Assembly: GCA_017886205.1 (NCBI GenBank)
Contig: JAFNEO010000039.1
Span: 1-64,000 of the forward strand
Source of the DNA: Candidatus Aminicenantota bacterium
GTDB lineage: Bacteria; Acidobacteriota; Aminicenantia; Aminicenantales; UBA8522
Direction: 5' to 3'
DNA length: 64,000 nt
Part shown: piece after piece, positions 50,337 through 58,477 of the stretch
Layout of the letters: every line of letters starts with the position of its first letter
How positions within the stretch are numbered: the stretch's first letter is position 1
Translations under genes and position numbers: made by a program
The notes under the pieces: model-generated
What the model saw: the letters and a program-made list of their open reading frames with translations, nothing else
The model's database searches: none
Told to the model about the DNA's origin: nothing

Positions 50337-50359
50337 CCCTCCCCCCTCGAGGGGGAGGG
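50337..50359. repeat. C/G-tract hairpin repeat
   Basis: Nine-base perfect stem (ccctccccc and gggggaggg) with a 5-base loop, in a C-rich to G-rich context that extends the stem imperfectly on both sides. It lies in the 210-base gap between two same-strand sugar genes. It is of the widespread ccctcgaggggg intergenic repeat type; no gene is in this gap. Confidence 0.45.
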
Positions 50360-50478
50360 TGAAGGAGAGGGGGTATCACAGACAATCGCATCCACAATAA
50401 TCCAATCATGGACGGGTGGCGTCGCGTAGGGCTGACCGGCGACAGCACCCGTTCTGTGATTGGAAAAATCGGCCACGA

Positions 50479-51468
50479 TTATTTCCCAAAGTCTTTATCG
50501 AATGCGATCGTGGACGGGGCGAAATTAATCGAGCGGACGAAATCGTAGGCTTCCCTGGCCCCGTATTCGCGGTCCATGCCGTTATCCTCCCATTCCACAG
50601 ACAGCGGGCCCGTGTAGTTGATGCTGTTGAGTTCGCGGATGATCTCCTCGAAGGGGACATCGCCGTGGCCGGGGGAGCGGAAGTTCCAGCCGCGCCGCAG
50701 GTCGCCGAAGGGCAGAAGCGAACCCAGGATGCCGGCTTTCCCGTCAAGGGTAACCCCGGCGTCCTTCACGTGGACGTGGTAGATACGGTCGGCGAACTCG
50801 CGGATGAACAGGTGCGGCTCGATCCCCTGCCAGACGAGGTGGCTCGGGTCGAAGTTGAACCCCAAGGCCTGCCGGCGGCCGAACTTGGCCAGCAGACGGT
50901 CGGCGGTGTAGATATCGAAGGCGATCTCGGTCGGGTGGACCTCCAGGGCAAACTTCACGCCGCAACGGTCGAACACGTCCAAGATGGGCGTCCAGAGTTT
51001 GAGGGTCTTAGTGAAGGCGGCCTCGATCATCTCCTCGGTCGTCGGCGGGAACGAATACCAGGCGTGCCAGATGGGCGAGCCCATGAACCCGTTGACGACG
51101 GAGCAGCCCATCGCCTTAGCGGCCCGGGCCGCGATCATCATTTCGTCGATGGCCCACTGGCGGAGCTTCTGGGGCTTTCCCTTGACCCTGTCGGGGGCGA
51201 AGGCGTTCAGCCGCGGATCATAGTTGTCGCCGACGCACTGGCCGGCGAGATGGGCGCCCAGGGCCCAGCACCCTAGATTGTGTTTTTTGAGAACCCGCTT
51301 TTTGTCCTCGACATAGGCTTTGTCCCGCGCTGCCTTACGGACGTTCATGTGGTCGCCCCAGCAGGCGATCTCCAGGCCGTCGTAGCCCCATTGGGAGGCC
51401 TTATTGCAGACCTCCTCGAATGGCAGGTCGGCCCATTGCCCCGTGAACAAAGTTACCGGTCTCGCCAT
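50479..51468 (-). CDS. Sugar phosphate isomerase/epimerase-like TIM barrel
   Basis: 329 aa of the xylose-isomerase-like fold. GYDGLEIACWGDHMNV is the first metal-side strand, KFALEVHPTEIAFDI gives Glu, FNFDPSHLVWQGI the Asp and His, YHVHVKDAGV the His pair and LSVEWEDNGMD the last Glu, so a divalent-metal site is complete. GGGAGGAAGAT stands before the ATG at 51468; a frame longer by 19 codons lacks such a site. Together with two Gfo/Idh/MocA genes it should isomerise keto sugars made by the oxidoreductases, or myo-inositol-like compounds. Substrate unknown. Confidence 0.87.
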   Translation of the reverse strand: MARPVTLFTGQWADLPFEEVCNKASQWGYDGLEIACWGDHMNVRKAARDKAYVEDKKRVLKKHNLGCWALGAHLAGQCVGDNYDPRLNAFAPDRVKGKPQKLRQWAIDEMMIAARAAKAMGCSVVNGFMGSPIWHAWYSFPPTTEEMIEAAFTKTLKLWTPILDVFDRCGVKFALEVHPTEIAFDIYTADRLLAKFGRRQALGFNFDPSHLVWQGIEPHLFIREFADRIYHVHVKDAGVTLDGKAGILGSLLPFGDLRRGWNFRSPGHGDVPFEEIIRELNSINYTGPLSVEWEDNGMDREYGAREAYDFVRSINFAPSTIAFDKDFGK

Positions 51469-51504
51469 ATCTTCCTCCCTCGGAGACCCGCAAAATTGGT
51501 GGCC

Positions 51505-51577
51505 GCAAAATTCGGTGACACGCACCTAATTAAGAAATTAGGAGCATGTCACTAATTTTGCCGTTGCCGAATTTTGC
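51505..51577. repeat. REP-like palindrome with gcaaaattcgg ends
   Basis: Eleven-base perfect outer arms, gcaaaattcgg (51505-51515) and ccgaattttgc (51567-51577). Inside, tgacacgcacctaatt pairs with aattaggagcatgtca with two mismatches. It lies between two sugar genes on the same strand. The tgacac-cctaatt core resembles that of the palindrome at 44649-44704. Confidence 0.65.
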
Positions 51578-51588
51578 ATGTCTCTGTC

Positions 51589-52761
51589 TTAAAATTCCAC
51601 CCAAACCGCTCCCTTCTTAGAGCTCTCTACGCATCTTTCTATGAACCTAACTCCCCTGATACCGTCATCCACACCCGGGAAGTCGAGGTCGTCGCCGCTC
51701 AACGCCTGACCGGACTTCCGCTTGACCAGAGCGGAGAGATAGGTGTTGTAGATGTTGGCGAAAGCCTCGAAATAGCCCTCAGGATGGCCGGAGGGGATGC
51801 GGCTCAGGGCTTGGGCTCGCGGAGACATCTTGTCCCGGCCGCGGGAGAGGAATTCGGAGGGCCTATCGATGTAGGAAACCTTCAGGTAATTCGGGTTCTC
51901 CTGGGCCCACTCCAGGCCGGCTCTGGTGCCGTAGACCCGGATGCGCAGGCCGTTGTCATGGCCGACGGCGATTTGGGAGCTCCAATAGATCCCCTTGGCT
52001 CCGCCCCAATAATTCAGCAGGATCGAGGCATTGTCATCTAACGGCCGGCCTTCCCCGAAATGGTCGAGCCGGGCAAGGAGGGATTGGATTTCCAAGCCTG
52101 TCACATAAGAGATCATGTGCTCGATGTGGGTTCCGATATCGCCGACACAATTCGAGGCGCCGGCCAGCTTTGGGTCGGTGCGCCAGGCGGCCTGCTTCTG
52201 GCCGGTCTTTTCAAGTAGGGTGGCCAGCCAGTCCTGGGGGTATTCGCCGCTGACGAACCGGACCTCCCCGACGGTGCCATCTTTCACCATGTCGCGCATA
52301 TGTTTGACAATGGGATACCCGCTGTAGGCGTAGGTGACGCAGAAGAAGTTGTCCTTCTTTTTGGCCAGCCGTCCGAGCTCCTCGGCATCGCGAAGGGCCG
52401 TCGTCAAGGGCTTATCGCAGACGACCTGGATCCCGTTCTCGACGGCCAGTTTGGCGGCTGGAAAATGGATGTTGTTGGGGGCAGCGATGACGACAAAATC
52501 GATCTTGTCATTGCGGCCGGCTTCAGTCCGGAACATCTCCTCGAAGGTCTTGTACAGGCGCGATTTGTCGACTCCCCAGGCTTCGCCGGTGGCCAGGGTG
52601 TTCTCGTAGGACTGGGAGAAGCAGCCGGCTACCAGCCGGGCCTTGCCGTCCATCCCGATCGCCTTGCGGTGGACGTCCCCGATGAAGGCGCCCTTGCCGC
52701 CGCCGATCAAGCCGTAGGTCAGGCGAGCCGTTGAGCCGAGTGCATCTTGGCCTTCGATCAT
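51589..52761 (-). CDS. Gfo/Idh/MocA-family oxidoreductase (cytoplasmic)
   Basis: 390 aa without a signal peptide. The nucleotide site is TYGLIGGGKGAFIGDVH. CDKPLTTALRDAEEL has the conserved Lys-Pro pair, and NCVGDIGTHIEHMISYVTG the active-site Asp and His. TAAGGAGGTCTGGAG precedes the ATG. It begins the three-gene sugar group and is separated from the TIM-barrel gene by 120 bases holding a palindrome. In contrast to the other two family members in the window it stays in the cytoplasm, so the pathway may run on both sides of the membrane. Confidence 0.88.
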   Translation of the reverse strand: MIEGQDALGSTARLTYGLIGGGKGAFIGDVHRKAIGMDGKARLVAGCFSQSYENTLATGEAWGVDKSRLYKTFEEMFRTEAGRNDKIDFVVIAAPNNIHFPAAKLAVENGIQVVCDKPLTTALRDAEELGRLAKKKDNFFCVTYAYSGYPIVKHMRDMVKDGTVGEVRFVSGEYPQDWLATLLEKTGQKQAAWRTDPKLAGASNCVGDIGTHIEHMISYVTGLEIQSLLARLDHFGEGRPLDDNASILLNYWGGAKGIYWSSQIAVGHDNGLRIRVYGTRAGLEWAQENPNYLKVSYIDRPSEFLSRGRDKMSPRAQALSRIPSGHPEGYFEAFANIYNTYLSALVKRKSGQALSGDDLDFPGVDDGIRGVRFIERCVESSKKGAVWVEF

Positions 52762-53050
52762 CTCCAGACCTCCTTACCAGGGCTGCCGTTGGCAGGGGGC
52801 ATCCCAAAACCGCCGAAACAGTACTCAAGATATATCATGGAAATTATGACGACACAAGTTTAGTTTCCCTCTTTAGCAAAGAGGGGTCAGGGGAGATTTT
52901 ATAAATAATAAGCAACTGCATATCCCTTCTCTCCTTGTTCGCCTTTTCCAATCCCCCCTCGCTTCCCTTTTCCAAAGGGGGATAATAAAGAGGCCAAGTG
53001 CCCGCCCTCCCGTAGTTACCACACTAAACGTCATAGAGCCCTAAAGATGC
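52762..53050. other. Intergenic region with small hairpins
   Basis: There is no gene here. A perfect 8-base hairpin, ccctcttt-agc-aaagaggg, lies at 52867-52885. Near 52970-52985 the sequence cccttttcc-aaaggg can form a weaker one. Both belong to C/T-run followed by A/G-run repeats similar to 41381-41416. Otherwise I see nothing. Confidence 0.5.
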
Positions 53051-53079
53051 TTGACACCGTTCAATAAATGCTATATTGT
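53051..53079 (+). promoter_or_regulatory. Promoter of the toxin-antitoxin pair
   Basis: TTGACA (53051-53056) and TATTGT (53074-53079) with 17 bases between. Directly after it comes a tract of alternating T and A with the palindrome gtatatac (53078-53085), a good candidate for the operator bound by the ribbon-helix-helix antitoxin. The GTG start follows 29 bases after the -10 box. Confidence 0.6.
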
Positions 53080-53107
53080 ATATACATATTATATATGGGA
53101 GCTGGCA

Positions 53108-53356
53108 GTGGATAAACAGATGATCGTCCGTATCGACACCGAGCTAAAGGAACGCCTGAGCCGTCTGGCCCGGGCCGAAGGAAAAACGACCAGCCAGATG
53201 GTCCGGGAGCTCATCCGCGATTATGTCAAGGACAGGGACATCGGCGCCTATATCGACGCCTTGTGGAGCCGGATCGGCGCGAAACTCGCCTCGCGCGGCG
53301 TCCTCCCCGCCGATATTAACAGGGCCGTCGCGGAAACGCGAAAAAAACGCGAATGA
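53108..53356 (+). CDS. Ribbon-helix-helix antitoxin
   Basis: 82 aa starting from GTG (53108), with GGGAG before it. The frame is open 19 codons further but this would include the promoter. QMIVRIDTELKERLSRLARA gives the strand and first helix of the CopG/Arc fold and TTSQMVRELIRDYV the second. The C-terminal half should cover the toxin. The last codon overlaps the PIN gene start (ATGA), the usual arrangement of type II systems, where the antitoxin also represses its own promoter. Confidence 0.85.
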   Translation: MDKQMIVRIDTELKERLSRLARAEGKTTSQMVRELIRDYVKDRDIGAYIDALWSRIGAKLASRGVLPADINRAVAETRKKRE

Positions 53357-53763
53357 GAGTCGTCGTCGATACAAATGTCTATATCTCCTCTTTTTTCGGA
53401 GGAAAACCGCGGAAAATTATCGATCTCTGGCAAAAAAGTGAGATCACAATCTGCCTCTCCCCGAATATCATTGAGGAATATGTGGACGTCCTTCGGAGAC
53501 TGGGTCTTAAAGAAGAGCCGGAGATCGGCGAGTTCATCGACCTTTTTGCCAAGAAACATCAGCTTCTGTTCGCGACAAAGACGCCGTCGCTCAGGATTGT
53601 TCGTGAGGATCCGGCCGATGACAAATTCATTGAGTGCGCCGTCGCCCTAAAGGCTAGAGTGATCATCACCGGCGACAAGCGCCTAAAATCAATTGGCCAC
53701 TATATGGGAATCAAAATCCTCAGCCCGGGAGAATTCCTATCCTTTTTTCGCCTCCGGCCTTAA
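53353..53763 (+). CDS. PIN-domain ribonuclease toxin
   Basis: 136 aa. The acidic residues of the PIN active site are in place: Asp6 in MRVVVDTNVY, the Glu in NIIEEYVDVL, Asp in ADDKFIECAV and Asp in VIITGDKRL. Such toxins cut RNA in a Mg-dependent way when the antitoxin is lost. Here the group resembles the VapC-like 'putative toxin-antitoxin system, PIN family' type. It overlaps the antitoxin gene by 4 bases and ends 75 bases before a convergent oxidoreductase gene. Confidence 0.87.
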   Translation: MRVVVDTNVYISSFFGGKPRKIIDLWQKSEITICLSPNIIEEYVDVLRRLGLKEEPEIGEFIDLFAKKHQLLFATKTPSLRIVREDPADDKFIECAVALKARVIITGDKRLKSIGHYMGIKILSPGEFLSFFRLRP

Positions 53764-53837
53764 TTATCCAAGGCTGCCGCTGCCATGGTCTGGACATCTT
53801 CAAGCCTGGCGTTCTCGGGTCATAATCTCCTTTTCCG

Positions 53838-54815
53838 TCACCTGATAAGCGTTTCCATTGTTATGACTACATTTCCCGTTTTTTGCCCAGCTTCGACATA
53901 CCGGTAAGCCTCGACAATTTGTCCGAGCGGATAGCGTCTATCAATGACCGCTTTGTATTTTCCAGCCTCGACGAGTTCTTTAAAAAAAGCCACGTCTTGT
54001 TTACGGTCTTTTGGAATCGGAAATATGACTTTTTTGCTGCCGAATATCTTGGTCCATAGGACCAAGAATAAGTTCTGGGCTAAGAAACCCAGGTCGGTTG
54101 AAAGATAAACCCCACCTTTCTTTATCAGGTTTTTACAGCGGAAAAACGAAGTCTTGCCGACCGCATCAAAAACAACCTTATACGTCTGACCGTTCTGAGT
54201 AAAATCGTCTTTTGTGTAGTCAATGACTTCATCGGCTCCCAGAGATTTTACTAGTTCTAAATTCTTGGTATTGCACACGGCTGTAACCTCTGCCCCGTAA
54301 TACTTAGCCAGCTGCACAGCCGCCGTACCTATGGATCCGGAGGCTCCATAGATAAGAATTTTATCCCCCTTTTGAAGGTTTATTTTTCTAATAAAGTTGA
54401 AAGCGAGCATCGCCCCGTCGCAGACAGCGGCCGCTTCTTCATAGTTCATGTTGGCTGGTTTTGTTACGATTGAAGCTTCTTCAGGCAGGCATATGTACTC
54501 GGCGTGTGCACCAAATTTGTTGTCGGTCAACCCAAAAACTTGGTCGCCCTTTTTGAATAGCTTGACACCTTTGCCGACTGCTTCAACTTCTCCAGCCAGC
54601 TCACTCCCTAATATCGTTCTTTTGGGCCTAAAGACGCCATTGATCAACCTGGTAATAAGCGGATATTCAGGTTTTCGAAAGCCGCAGTCCGTTCGGTTTA
54701 CTGTCGTCGCATGGATTTTTATTAGTACCTCATTGTCCGCGGGAGTAGGTTTTTCTACCTCTTTAAGCTGAAGAACATCAGGCGGTCCGTATTTCGTGTA
54801 TACAATCGCTCTCAT
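53838..54815 (-). CDS. Quinone oxidoreductase-like MDR protein, tandem copy 1
   Basis: 325 aa. The zinc-free medium-chain dehydrogenase/reductase pattern is present: LGSELAGEVEAVGKGVKLFK, then KILIYGASGSIGTAAVQLAK for NADPH binding. No structural-zinc cysteines occur. Members reduce quinones or enones with NADPH. The gene is richer in A and T than the core genes. It lies 32 bases after the similar gene at 54848; the first residues (YTKYGPPDVLQLKEVEKPTP) are identical in both. The leader GGAGGCGCC is shared as well, a sign of tandem duplication. Confidence 0.88.
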   Translation of the reverse strand: MRAIVYTKYGPPDVLQLKEVEKPTPADNEVLIKIHATTVNRTDCGFRKPEYPLITRLINGVFRPKRTILGSELAGEVEAVGKGVKLFKKGDQVFGLTDNKFGAHAEYICLPEEASIVTKPANMNYEEAAAVCDGAMLAFNFIRKINLQKGDKILIYGASGSIGTAAVQLAKYYGAEVTAVCNTKNLELVKSLGADEVIDYTKDDFTQNGQTYKVVFDAVGKTSFFRCKNLIKKGGVYLSTDLGFLAQNLFLVLWTKIFGSKKVIFPIPKDRKQDVAFFKELVEAGKYKAVIDRRYPLGQIVEAYRYVEAGQKTGNVVITMETLIR

Positions 54816-54847
54816 GAGGCGCCTCCAAATCTACCTCGATCCCTTCA

Positions 54848-55822
54848 TTAATTATTATGCTCCAAAGTTATAACCACTTTCCCTCGAGCGTGTCCTTCAC
54901 CAAGATACCGGAGAGCTTCAGGAACCTCACTTAACGGGTAACGCATGTCTATGACAGGTCTGACTTTGCCGGCTTCAAGAAGCTCTTTTATAAAAACCAG
55001 ATCTTTTTGGTCCACTTTTGCAGACACGCCACCCAACTTCTTACTCCCGCCCATTGAAACCCATGGTCCCAGGAGCATAGCCTGGAACATTTGCGCCATG
55101 GTACCTCCAGCCACGACATAAATCCCCTTGGGACCTAAGGCACGCCGGTAATCTAGAATAGGATGATACCCGTTGGCCGCAAAAATAAGGTCATAAAGCT
55201 GCCCATTTTTGGTGAAATCTTCCTTAGTGTAGTCAATGACCTGGTCTGCGCCAATCGAACGCGCTATGTCCATTTTCCCGGTGCTGCATACGGCCGTGAC
55301 TTCAGCCCCGAACGATTTGGCAATCTGCACCGCAAACGTGCCCACACCACCGGACGCACCGTTAATCAAAACTTTCTGTCCGGGTTGAATCCGTCCTTTG
55401 TCCCGAAGACCCTGCAGGGCGGTGAGTGCCGCCATGGGCACGGCCGCCGCTGCCTCGAACGAGAGATTGGCCGGTTTCGATACCAATCGATTTTCGCGAG
55501 CACATGCATACTCGGCAAAACCGCCGTGACCAATGTCCCCGAAGACATCGTCACCCAGCCGAAACTGCGTGACGTTTCTGCCAACCGCTTCGACCCGCCC
55601 CGCCATGTCAGCTCCGAGTATTTTGTTTTTTGGTTTGAGAAGACCGAAGCCCATGAGGCGGACCAAGAATATGTCAGCTGTCAGAGCATGCCTGTCATAG
55701 GCATTTAGGGATGCCGCATGAACTTTTATCAGGACTTCATCGTCCTTTGGGGTAGGCTTTTCTACCTCTTTAAGCTGAAGAACATCCGGTGGTCCGTACT
55801 TTGTGTAGACAGCCGCTTTCAT
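54848..55822 (-). CDS. Quinone oxidoreductase-like MDR protein, tandem copy 2
   Basis: 324 aa of the same family as its neighbour, with LGADMAGRVEAVGRNVTQFR and KVLINGASGGVGTFAVQIAK. The substrate loop (residues 40-60 and 210-250) differs clearly from copy 1, so the two have diverged in specificity. Both lack zinc ligands. GGAGGCGCCAC precedes the ATG. It is the upstream gene of the pair. In low-redox organisms these enzymes often deal with reactive carbonyls. Confidence 0.88.
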   Translation of the reverse strand: MKAAVYTKYGPPDVLQLKEVEKPTPKDDEVLIKVHAASLNAYDRHALTADIFLVRLMGFGLLKPKNKILGADMAGRVEAVGRNVTQFRLGDDVFGDIGHGGFAEYACARENRLVSKPANLSFEAAAAVPMAALTALQGLRDKGRIQPGQKVLINGASGGVGTFAVQIAKSFGAEVTAVCSTGKMDIARSIGADQVIDYTKEDFTKNGQLYDLIFAANGYHPILDYRRALGPKGIYVVAGGTMAQMFQAMLLGPWVSMGGSKKLGGVSAKVDQKDLVFIKELLEAGKVRPVIDMRYPLSEVPEALRYLGEGHARGKVVITLEHNN

Positions 55823-55928
55823 GTGGCGCCTCCAAATTTACAGTGACTTGTTTATTTTAAGCGTAGTTGACCCCTTTTGCCACACTCCATCGTGAGGAAT
55901 GCTAAATCGGGAGGTTGTCAGATGTCAA

Positions 55929-56073
55929 ATTGAGCTGGGATCTAAAAAAGTATCTCGGAGTGCCCGACGGATATGAAATCGCCTCGGTCATCCCCTTCGG
56001 CTATCCCCGCGCCCTCCCGGAACCTCGGGATGATGAGTCGCTGGTCGACCGACTGCACATCGATAAGTGGTGA
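55929..56073 (+). pseudogene. 3' remnant of a nitroreductase gene
   Basis: The frame reads KKYLGVPDGYEIASVIPFGY, then PRALPEPRDDESLVDRLHID and KW before the stop (56071-56073). This is the typical end of nitroreductase-family flavoproteins (lGiPegyev, lGyP, and vhxekW). Nothing upstream in any frame gives the rest of such a protein. It is therefore a broken gene, left between the tandem reductases and the PH-like gene. The rest of the 387-base gap (55823-56209) shows no gene. Confidence 0.6.
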
Positions 56074-56209
56074 AGAACACCGGCGCTTCTTGCTCTCCTT
56101 TCCCGACGGGGCGGGCGTCGCTGGACGAAACTGAGTGCCCAAATCATAGGCGGCCGTTTTGTCAATTGTGTAGGTTTGACCCCGCTTTCATTATAATATG
56201 ATTAGGACG

Positions 56210-56701
56210 ATGGACCTGGTCATCTTCGAAGACAGCATCAAGTATGATCTGGGGATCAAGATTGTTTTGGTTTTTTCTCTCGTGCTGCTTATCGTCCTGG
56301 GAATTATCTTTTATGTGGATGCCCAGGATTCCGACATCTTCCCGGGAGAACCTGCCGCGGAATCCCGGACGGGCTCGTTCGTCCTTTTTGCCGCGGCGGT
56401 CTTCCTCCTGGCGGTCTACTGGCTTATTCTCCCACGAACGATCGCTGTTTCTCAAGAAGGCCTTATCCTGAGATTTCGGGCCTTCAACTGGAAAATCCCT
56501 TTTGCTACCATCAAATCGATTAAACCCGCCTCGGGAATAATTGTCTGGTGGGCCCATAGCTGGATTACATCTTACCGAAGCCAGATCGAAATCATCAGGA
56601 AGTATAGACTCAAGATTAGGGTCTCCCCGAGCCGGCGCGACCAGTACCTTGAATATGCTCATAAGGCCTTTGCCGACTGGAAGAACACTCATCCGGCTTG
56701 A
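56210..56701 (+). CDS. Membrane protein with bacterial PH-like domain
   Basis: 163 aa. Two membrane helices (about 13-32, IKIVLVFSLVLLIVLGIIFY, and 55-74, LFAAAVFLLAVYWLIL) are followed by a short beta-domain. ILRFRAFNWKIPFATIKSIK, YRSQIEIIRKYRLKIRVSPS and RRDQYLEYAHKAF form the pattern of bacterial PH domains. The start at 56210 has AGGA before it; the ATG 12 bases earlier has none. Role unknown, in general membrane-associated. No operon partner except the tiny frame downstream. Confidence 0.7.
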   Translation: MDLVIFEDSIKYDLGIKIVLVFSLVLLIVLGIIFYVDAQDSDIFPGEPAAESRTGSFVLFAAAVFLLAVYWLILPRTIAVSQEGLILRFRAFNWKIPFATIKSIKPASGIIVWWAHSWITSYRSQIEIIRKYRLKIRVSPSRRDQYLEYAHKAFADWKNTHPA

Positions 56702-56719
56702 GAGAAGAGCCCAAGCCAC

Positions 56720-56848
56720 ATGAAAAAGAATCTGCGGGTTGAAGAAGTCGGTGATGAGCTCATCATCTGGGATGATGAATTCCTCCAGGCGGATGTCCTG
56801 CCGGTGGAAATCAATGCTGCTTACCCTACCGGGCCAGGAATTTCTTAA
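56720..56848 (+). CDS. Very small ORF resembling a PqqD-like N-terminus
   Basis: 42 codons, MKKNLRVEEVGDELIIWDDE at the start. The VEEVGDELIIWD part resembles the first strands of PqqD-like peptide chaperones, but the typical LN-x-T-A helix is missing and the frame stops. It may be a truncated gene or chance. It follows the PH-like gene by 18 bases and overlaps the end of the opposite-strand gene by 4 bases. Confidence 0.25.
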   Translation: MKKNLRVEEVGDELIIWDDEFLQADVLPVEINAAYPTGPGIS

Positions 56849-57261
56849 CCCGGGACACCGCCTCTCCACCGACCGCCCACGTGTCCAGTATTTCGCCCTT
56901 CGGCCTTCCGATCGAGGTAGATCTGCCAGCCACGCTCCTCGTCTCCCTCCAGGATCCATCCTCGATTGGTGCCCTCGACCACGAAGTTCCACCCGTAGAG
57001 CGCGCCCGGGCCGAGGTTCGCAGGCTTCTTCTTGATGACAACGAAGCTGGGATCGTTCTTCATCGGTTCCGAGAAGGTGGCGTACTCGTTCTCGGTCTTC
57101 GGGACCACATCGCGCCCGGACTTCTTGAGTTCTGGCGCCCCTGTCGAAAAGGTGATCTGGACGGCAACGGCAGCGAGCGCGGTCAACAGAATTAAGGATA
57201 AGAAGAATTCAGTTTTCGGCTTTAGCTGCCGGGGAATGTTGTGCCCGCCCGAAGTGCCCAT
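56845..57261 (-). CDS. Hypothetical membrane-anchored protein
   Basis: 138 aa. One hydrophobic helix at about 20-37 (FFLSLILLTALAAVAVQITF) suggests a signal anchor with the rest outside. The outside part has charged and aromatic residues (GPGALYGWNFVVEGTNRGWI) but no motif that I know. No clear ribosome site is seen at the ATG. The neighbours are remnants, so the gene may itself be a leftover; codon choice (G/C at third positions) supports translation. Confidence 0.5.
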   Translation of the reverse strand: MGTSGGHNIPRQLKPKTEFFLSLILLTALAAVAVQITFSTGAPELKKSGRDVVPKTENEYATFSEPMKNDPSFVVIKKKPANLGPGALYGWNFVVEGTNRGWILEGDEERGWQIYLDRKAEGRNTGHVGGRWRGGVPG

Positions 57262-57316
57262 TTCTCAACTGGCGGGAAGCATAAATCGCAGCTTGGAGGA
57301 TGTCAAGGACGATACA

Positions 57317-57634
57317 CTACCGCCATGCTGGATGAGCGTTCAGGTATCGATTTTCTCCTCCCTCCACCGTGAGGGAGTTTAGATTGCGGCTCGAAGGGAT
57401 GTCAAGTTGAGCTCGTGATAGCGGAAGGTCGAATGCGCTCTTGGTTTTGTTCCGAGAGATGTCGATCCCGACTTCCCTCATGACCTCAACGGCAAACGGG
57501 TTGAGTTCTCCCGGCTCCAGGCCGGCGCTGACCGCCTCAAACTTATGCCCGGCCATGTTGTTGAGGAAAGCTTCGGCCATCTGGCTGCGGGCGCTGTTGT
57601 AGACACAAACGAAAAGGACCCGCTTTTTTTTCAT
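57317..57634 (-). pseudogene. arsC: Truncated arsenate reductase/low-molecular-weight phosphatase gene
   Basis: The first 70 residues are clearly of the thioredoxin-coupled ArsC/LMW-PTP type: [20 protein letters not shown] holds the CX5R phosphate loop, followed by [20 protein letters not shown] and [13 protein letters not shown]. After residue 72 the sequence becomes unrelated and stops at 105, without the aspartate loop and the resolving cysteines. Complete members have about 130-140 residues. The product should be inactive. A purine-rich leader (ggagatatt) lies before the ATG. Confidence 0.75.
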
Positions 57635-57787
57635 GTAATATCTCCTCTCATCCGATCAAACCGGCCTCTTGTGGTCGGTCACCGAAATGAAATCATCTCC
57701 CTTTATATAAATTATAATGGCTGACTGTTAATTTGGAATTAAAAAATGATTAAGATGCAGTTAAGTTTATGCCGATCCTAAGCGTCC

Positions 57788-57808
57788 TGACCATAAATCG
57801 GGTATAAT
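57788..57808 (+). promoter_or_regulatory. Extended -10 promoter before mgsA
   Basis: TATAAT at 57803-57808 with gg directly before it, in the context cataaatcgggtataat. No good -35 box stands at 17 bases. It lies 47 bases before the mgsA start. The gap 57635-57787 is AT-rich without a gene. Confidence 0.4.
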
Positions 57809-57855
57809 CATGTCCAGCCCTCGAACCTGGCGGCCGAGGGATGGAGGAGCAAGAT

Positions 57856-58320
57856 ATGATAAAAGGTACGCGCAAGATCTGTATGGACAAAAAGAAGAAG
57901 ATCGTTCTCGTGGCCCACGACAACAAAAAACCGGACCTGCTCGAATGGGCCCGTTTCAACAAAGACCTTCTGGCCAGACACTCGCTTTTCGCGACGGGGA
58001 CGACGGGGGCGCTCCTGAAGAAAAAGCTCGCCCTGGAGGTCGAGCGCCTCCAGAGCGGCCCCCTGGGCGGTGATCAGCAGATCGGAGCGAAGATAACCGA
58101 GGGGGAGATTGATTTTCTGATCTTTTTCTGGGACCCTCTCGAGCCCATGTCTCACGACACCGACGTTAAGGCCCTGCTGCGGATCGCCGTTGTCTGGAAC
58201 ATCCCGGTGGCCTGTAATCGCGCCTCGGCCGATTTCATGATCTCTTCGCCGCTCATGTCCGAAGAGTACGAGCGCCTCGTCCCTGACTATGGAGAATACA
58301 GCCGGAGACGGAGGGCCTGA
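57856..58320 (+). CDS. mgsA: Methylglyoxal synthase
   Basis: 154 aa. [20 protein letters not shown] near the N-terminus, [28 protein letters not shown] and [20 protein letters not shown] with the catalytic aspartates are exact family marks. It turns dihydroxyacetone phosphate into methylglyoxal and phosphate, a bypass of lower glycolysis when phosphate is short or sugar phosphate accumulates. The ATG at 57856 has GGAGGAG at good distance; the ATG at 57841 overlaps this site. The VOC protein at 6303 might be a partner in detoxification, though it is far away. Confidence 0.95.
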   Translation: MIKGTRKICMDKKKKIVLVAHDNKKPDLLEWARFNKDLLARHSLFATGTTGALLKKKLALEVERLQSGPLGGDQQIGAKITEGEIDFLIFFWDPLEPMSHDTDVKALLRIAVVWNIPVACNRASADFMISSPLMSEEYERLVPDYGEYSRRRRA

Positions 58321-58477
58321 TAGTTGGATTGAGTCTCGCACCGGCTCACAGGCGGCGGGTGCTCATGTTTAGAGATGATGCTTCCTCAAGTATCATTTCT
58401 TTTATCCACGGCGAGGGACGATGCCCGATTCGGTTCATTATTCCGCTTCAAGCGATTCTTTAGCGCACCGCGATCGC

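Noticed and set aside
50337-50359. Hairpin as intrinsic terminator of the sugar genes
   Set aside because: No T-run follows on either strand, and the next gene in the same direction seems co-transcribed.
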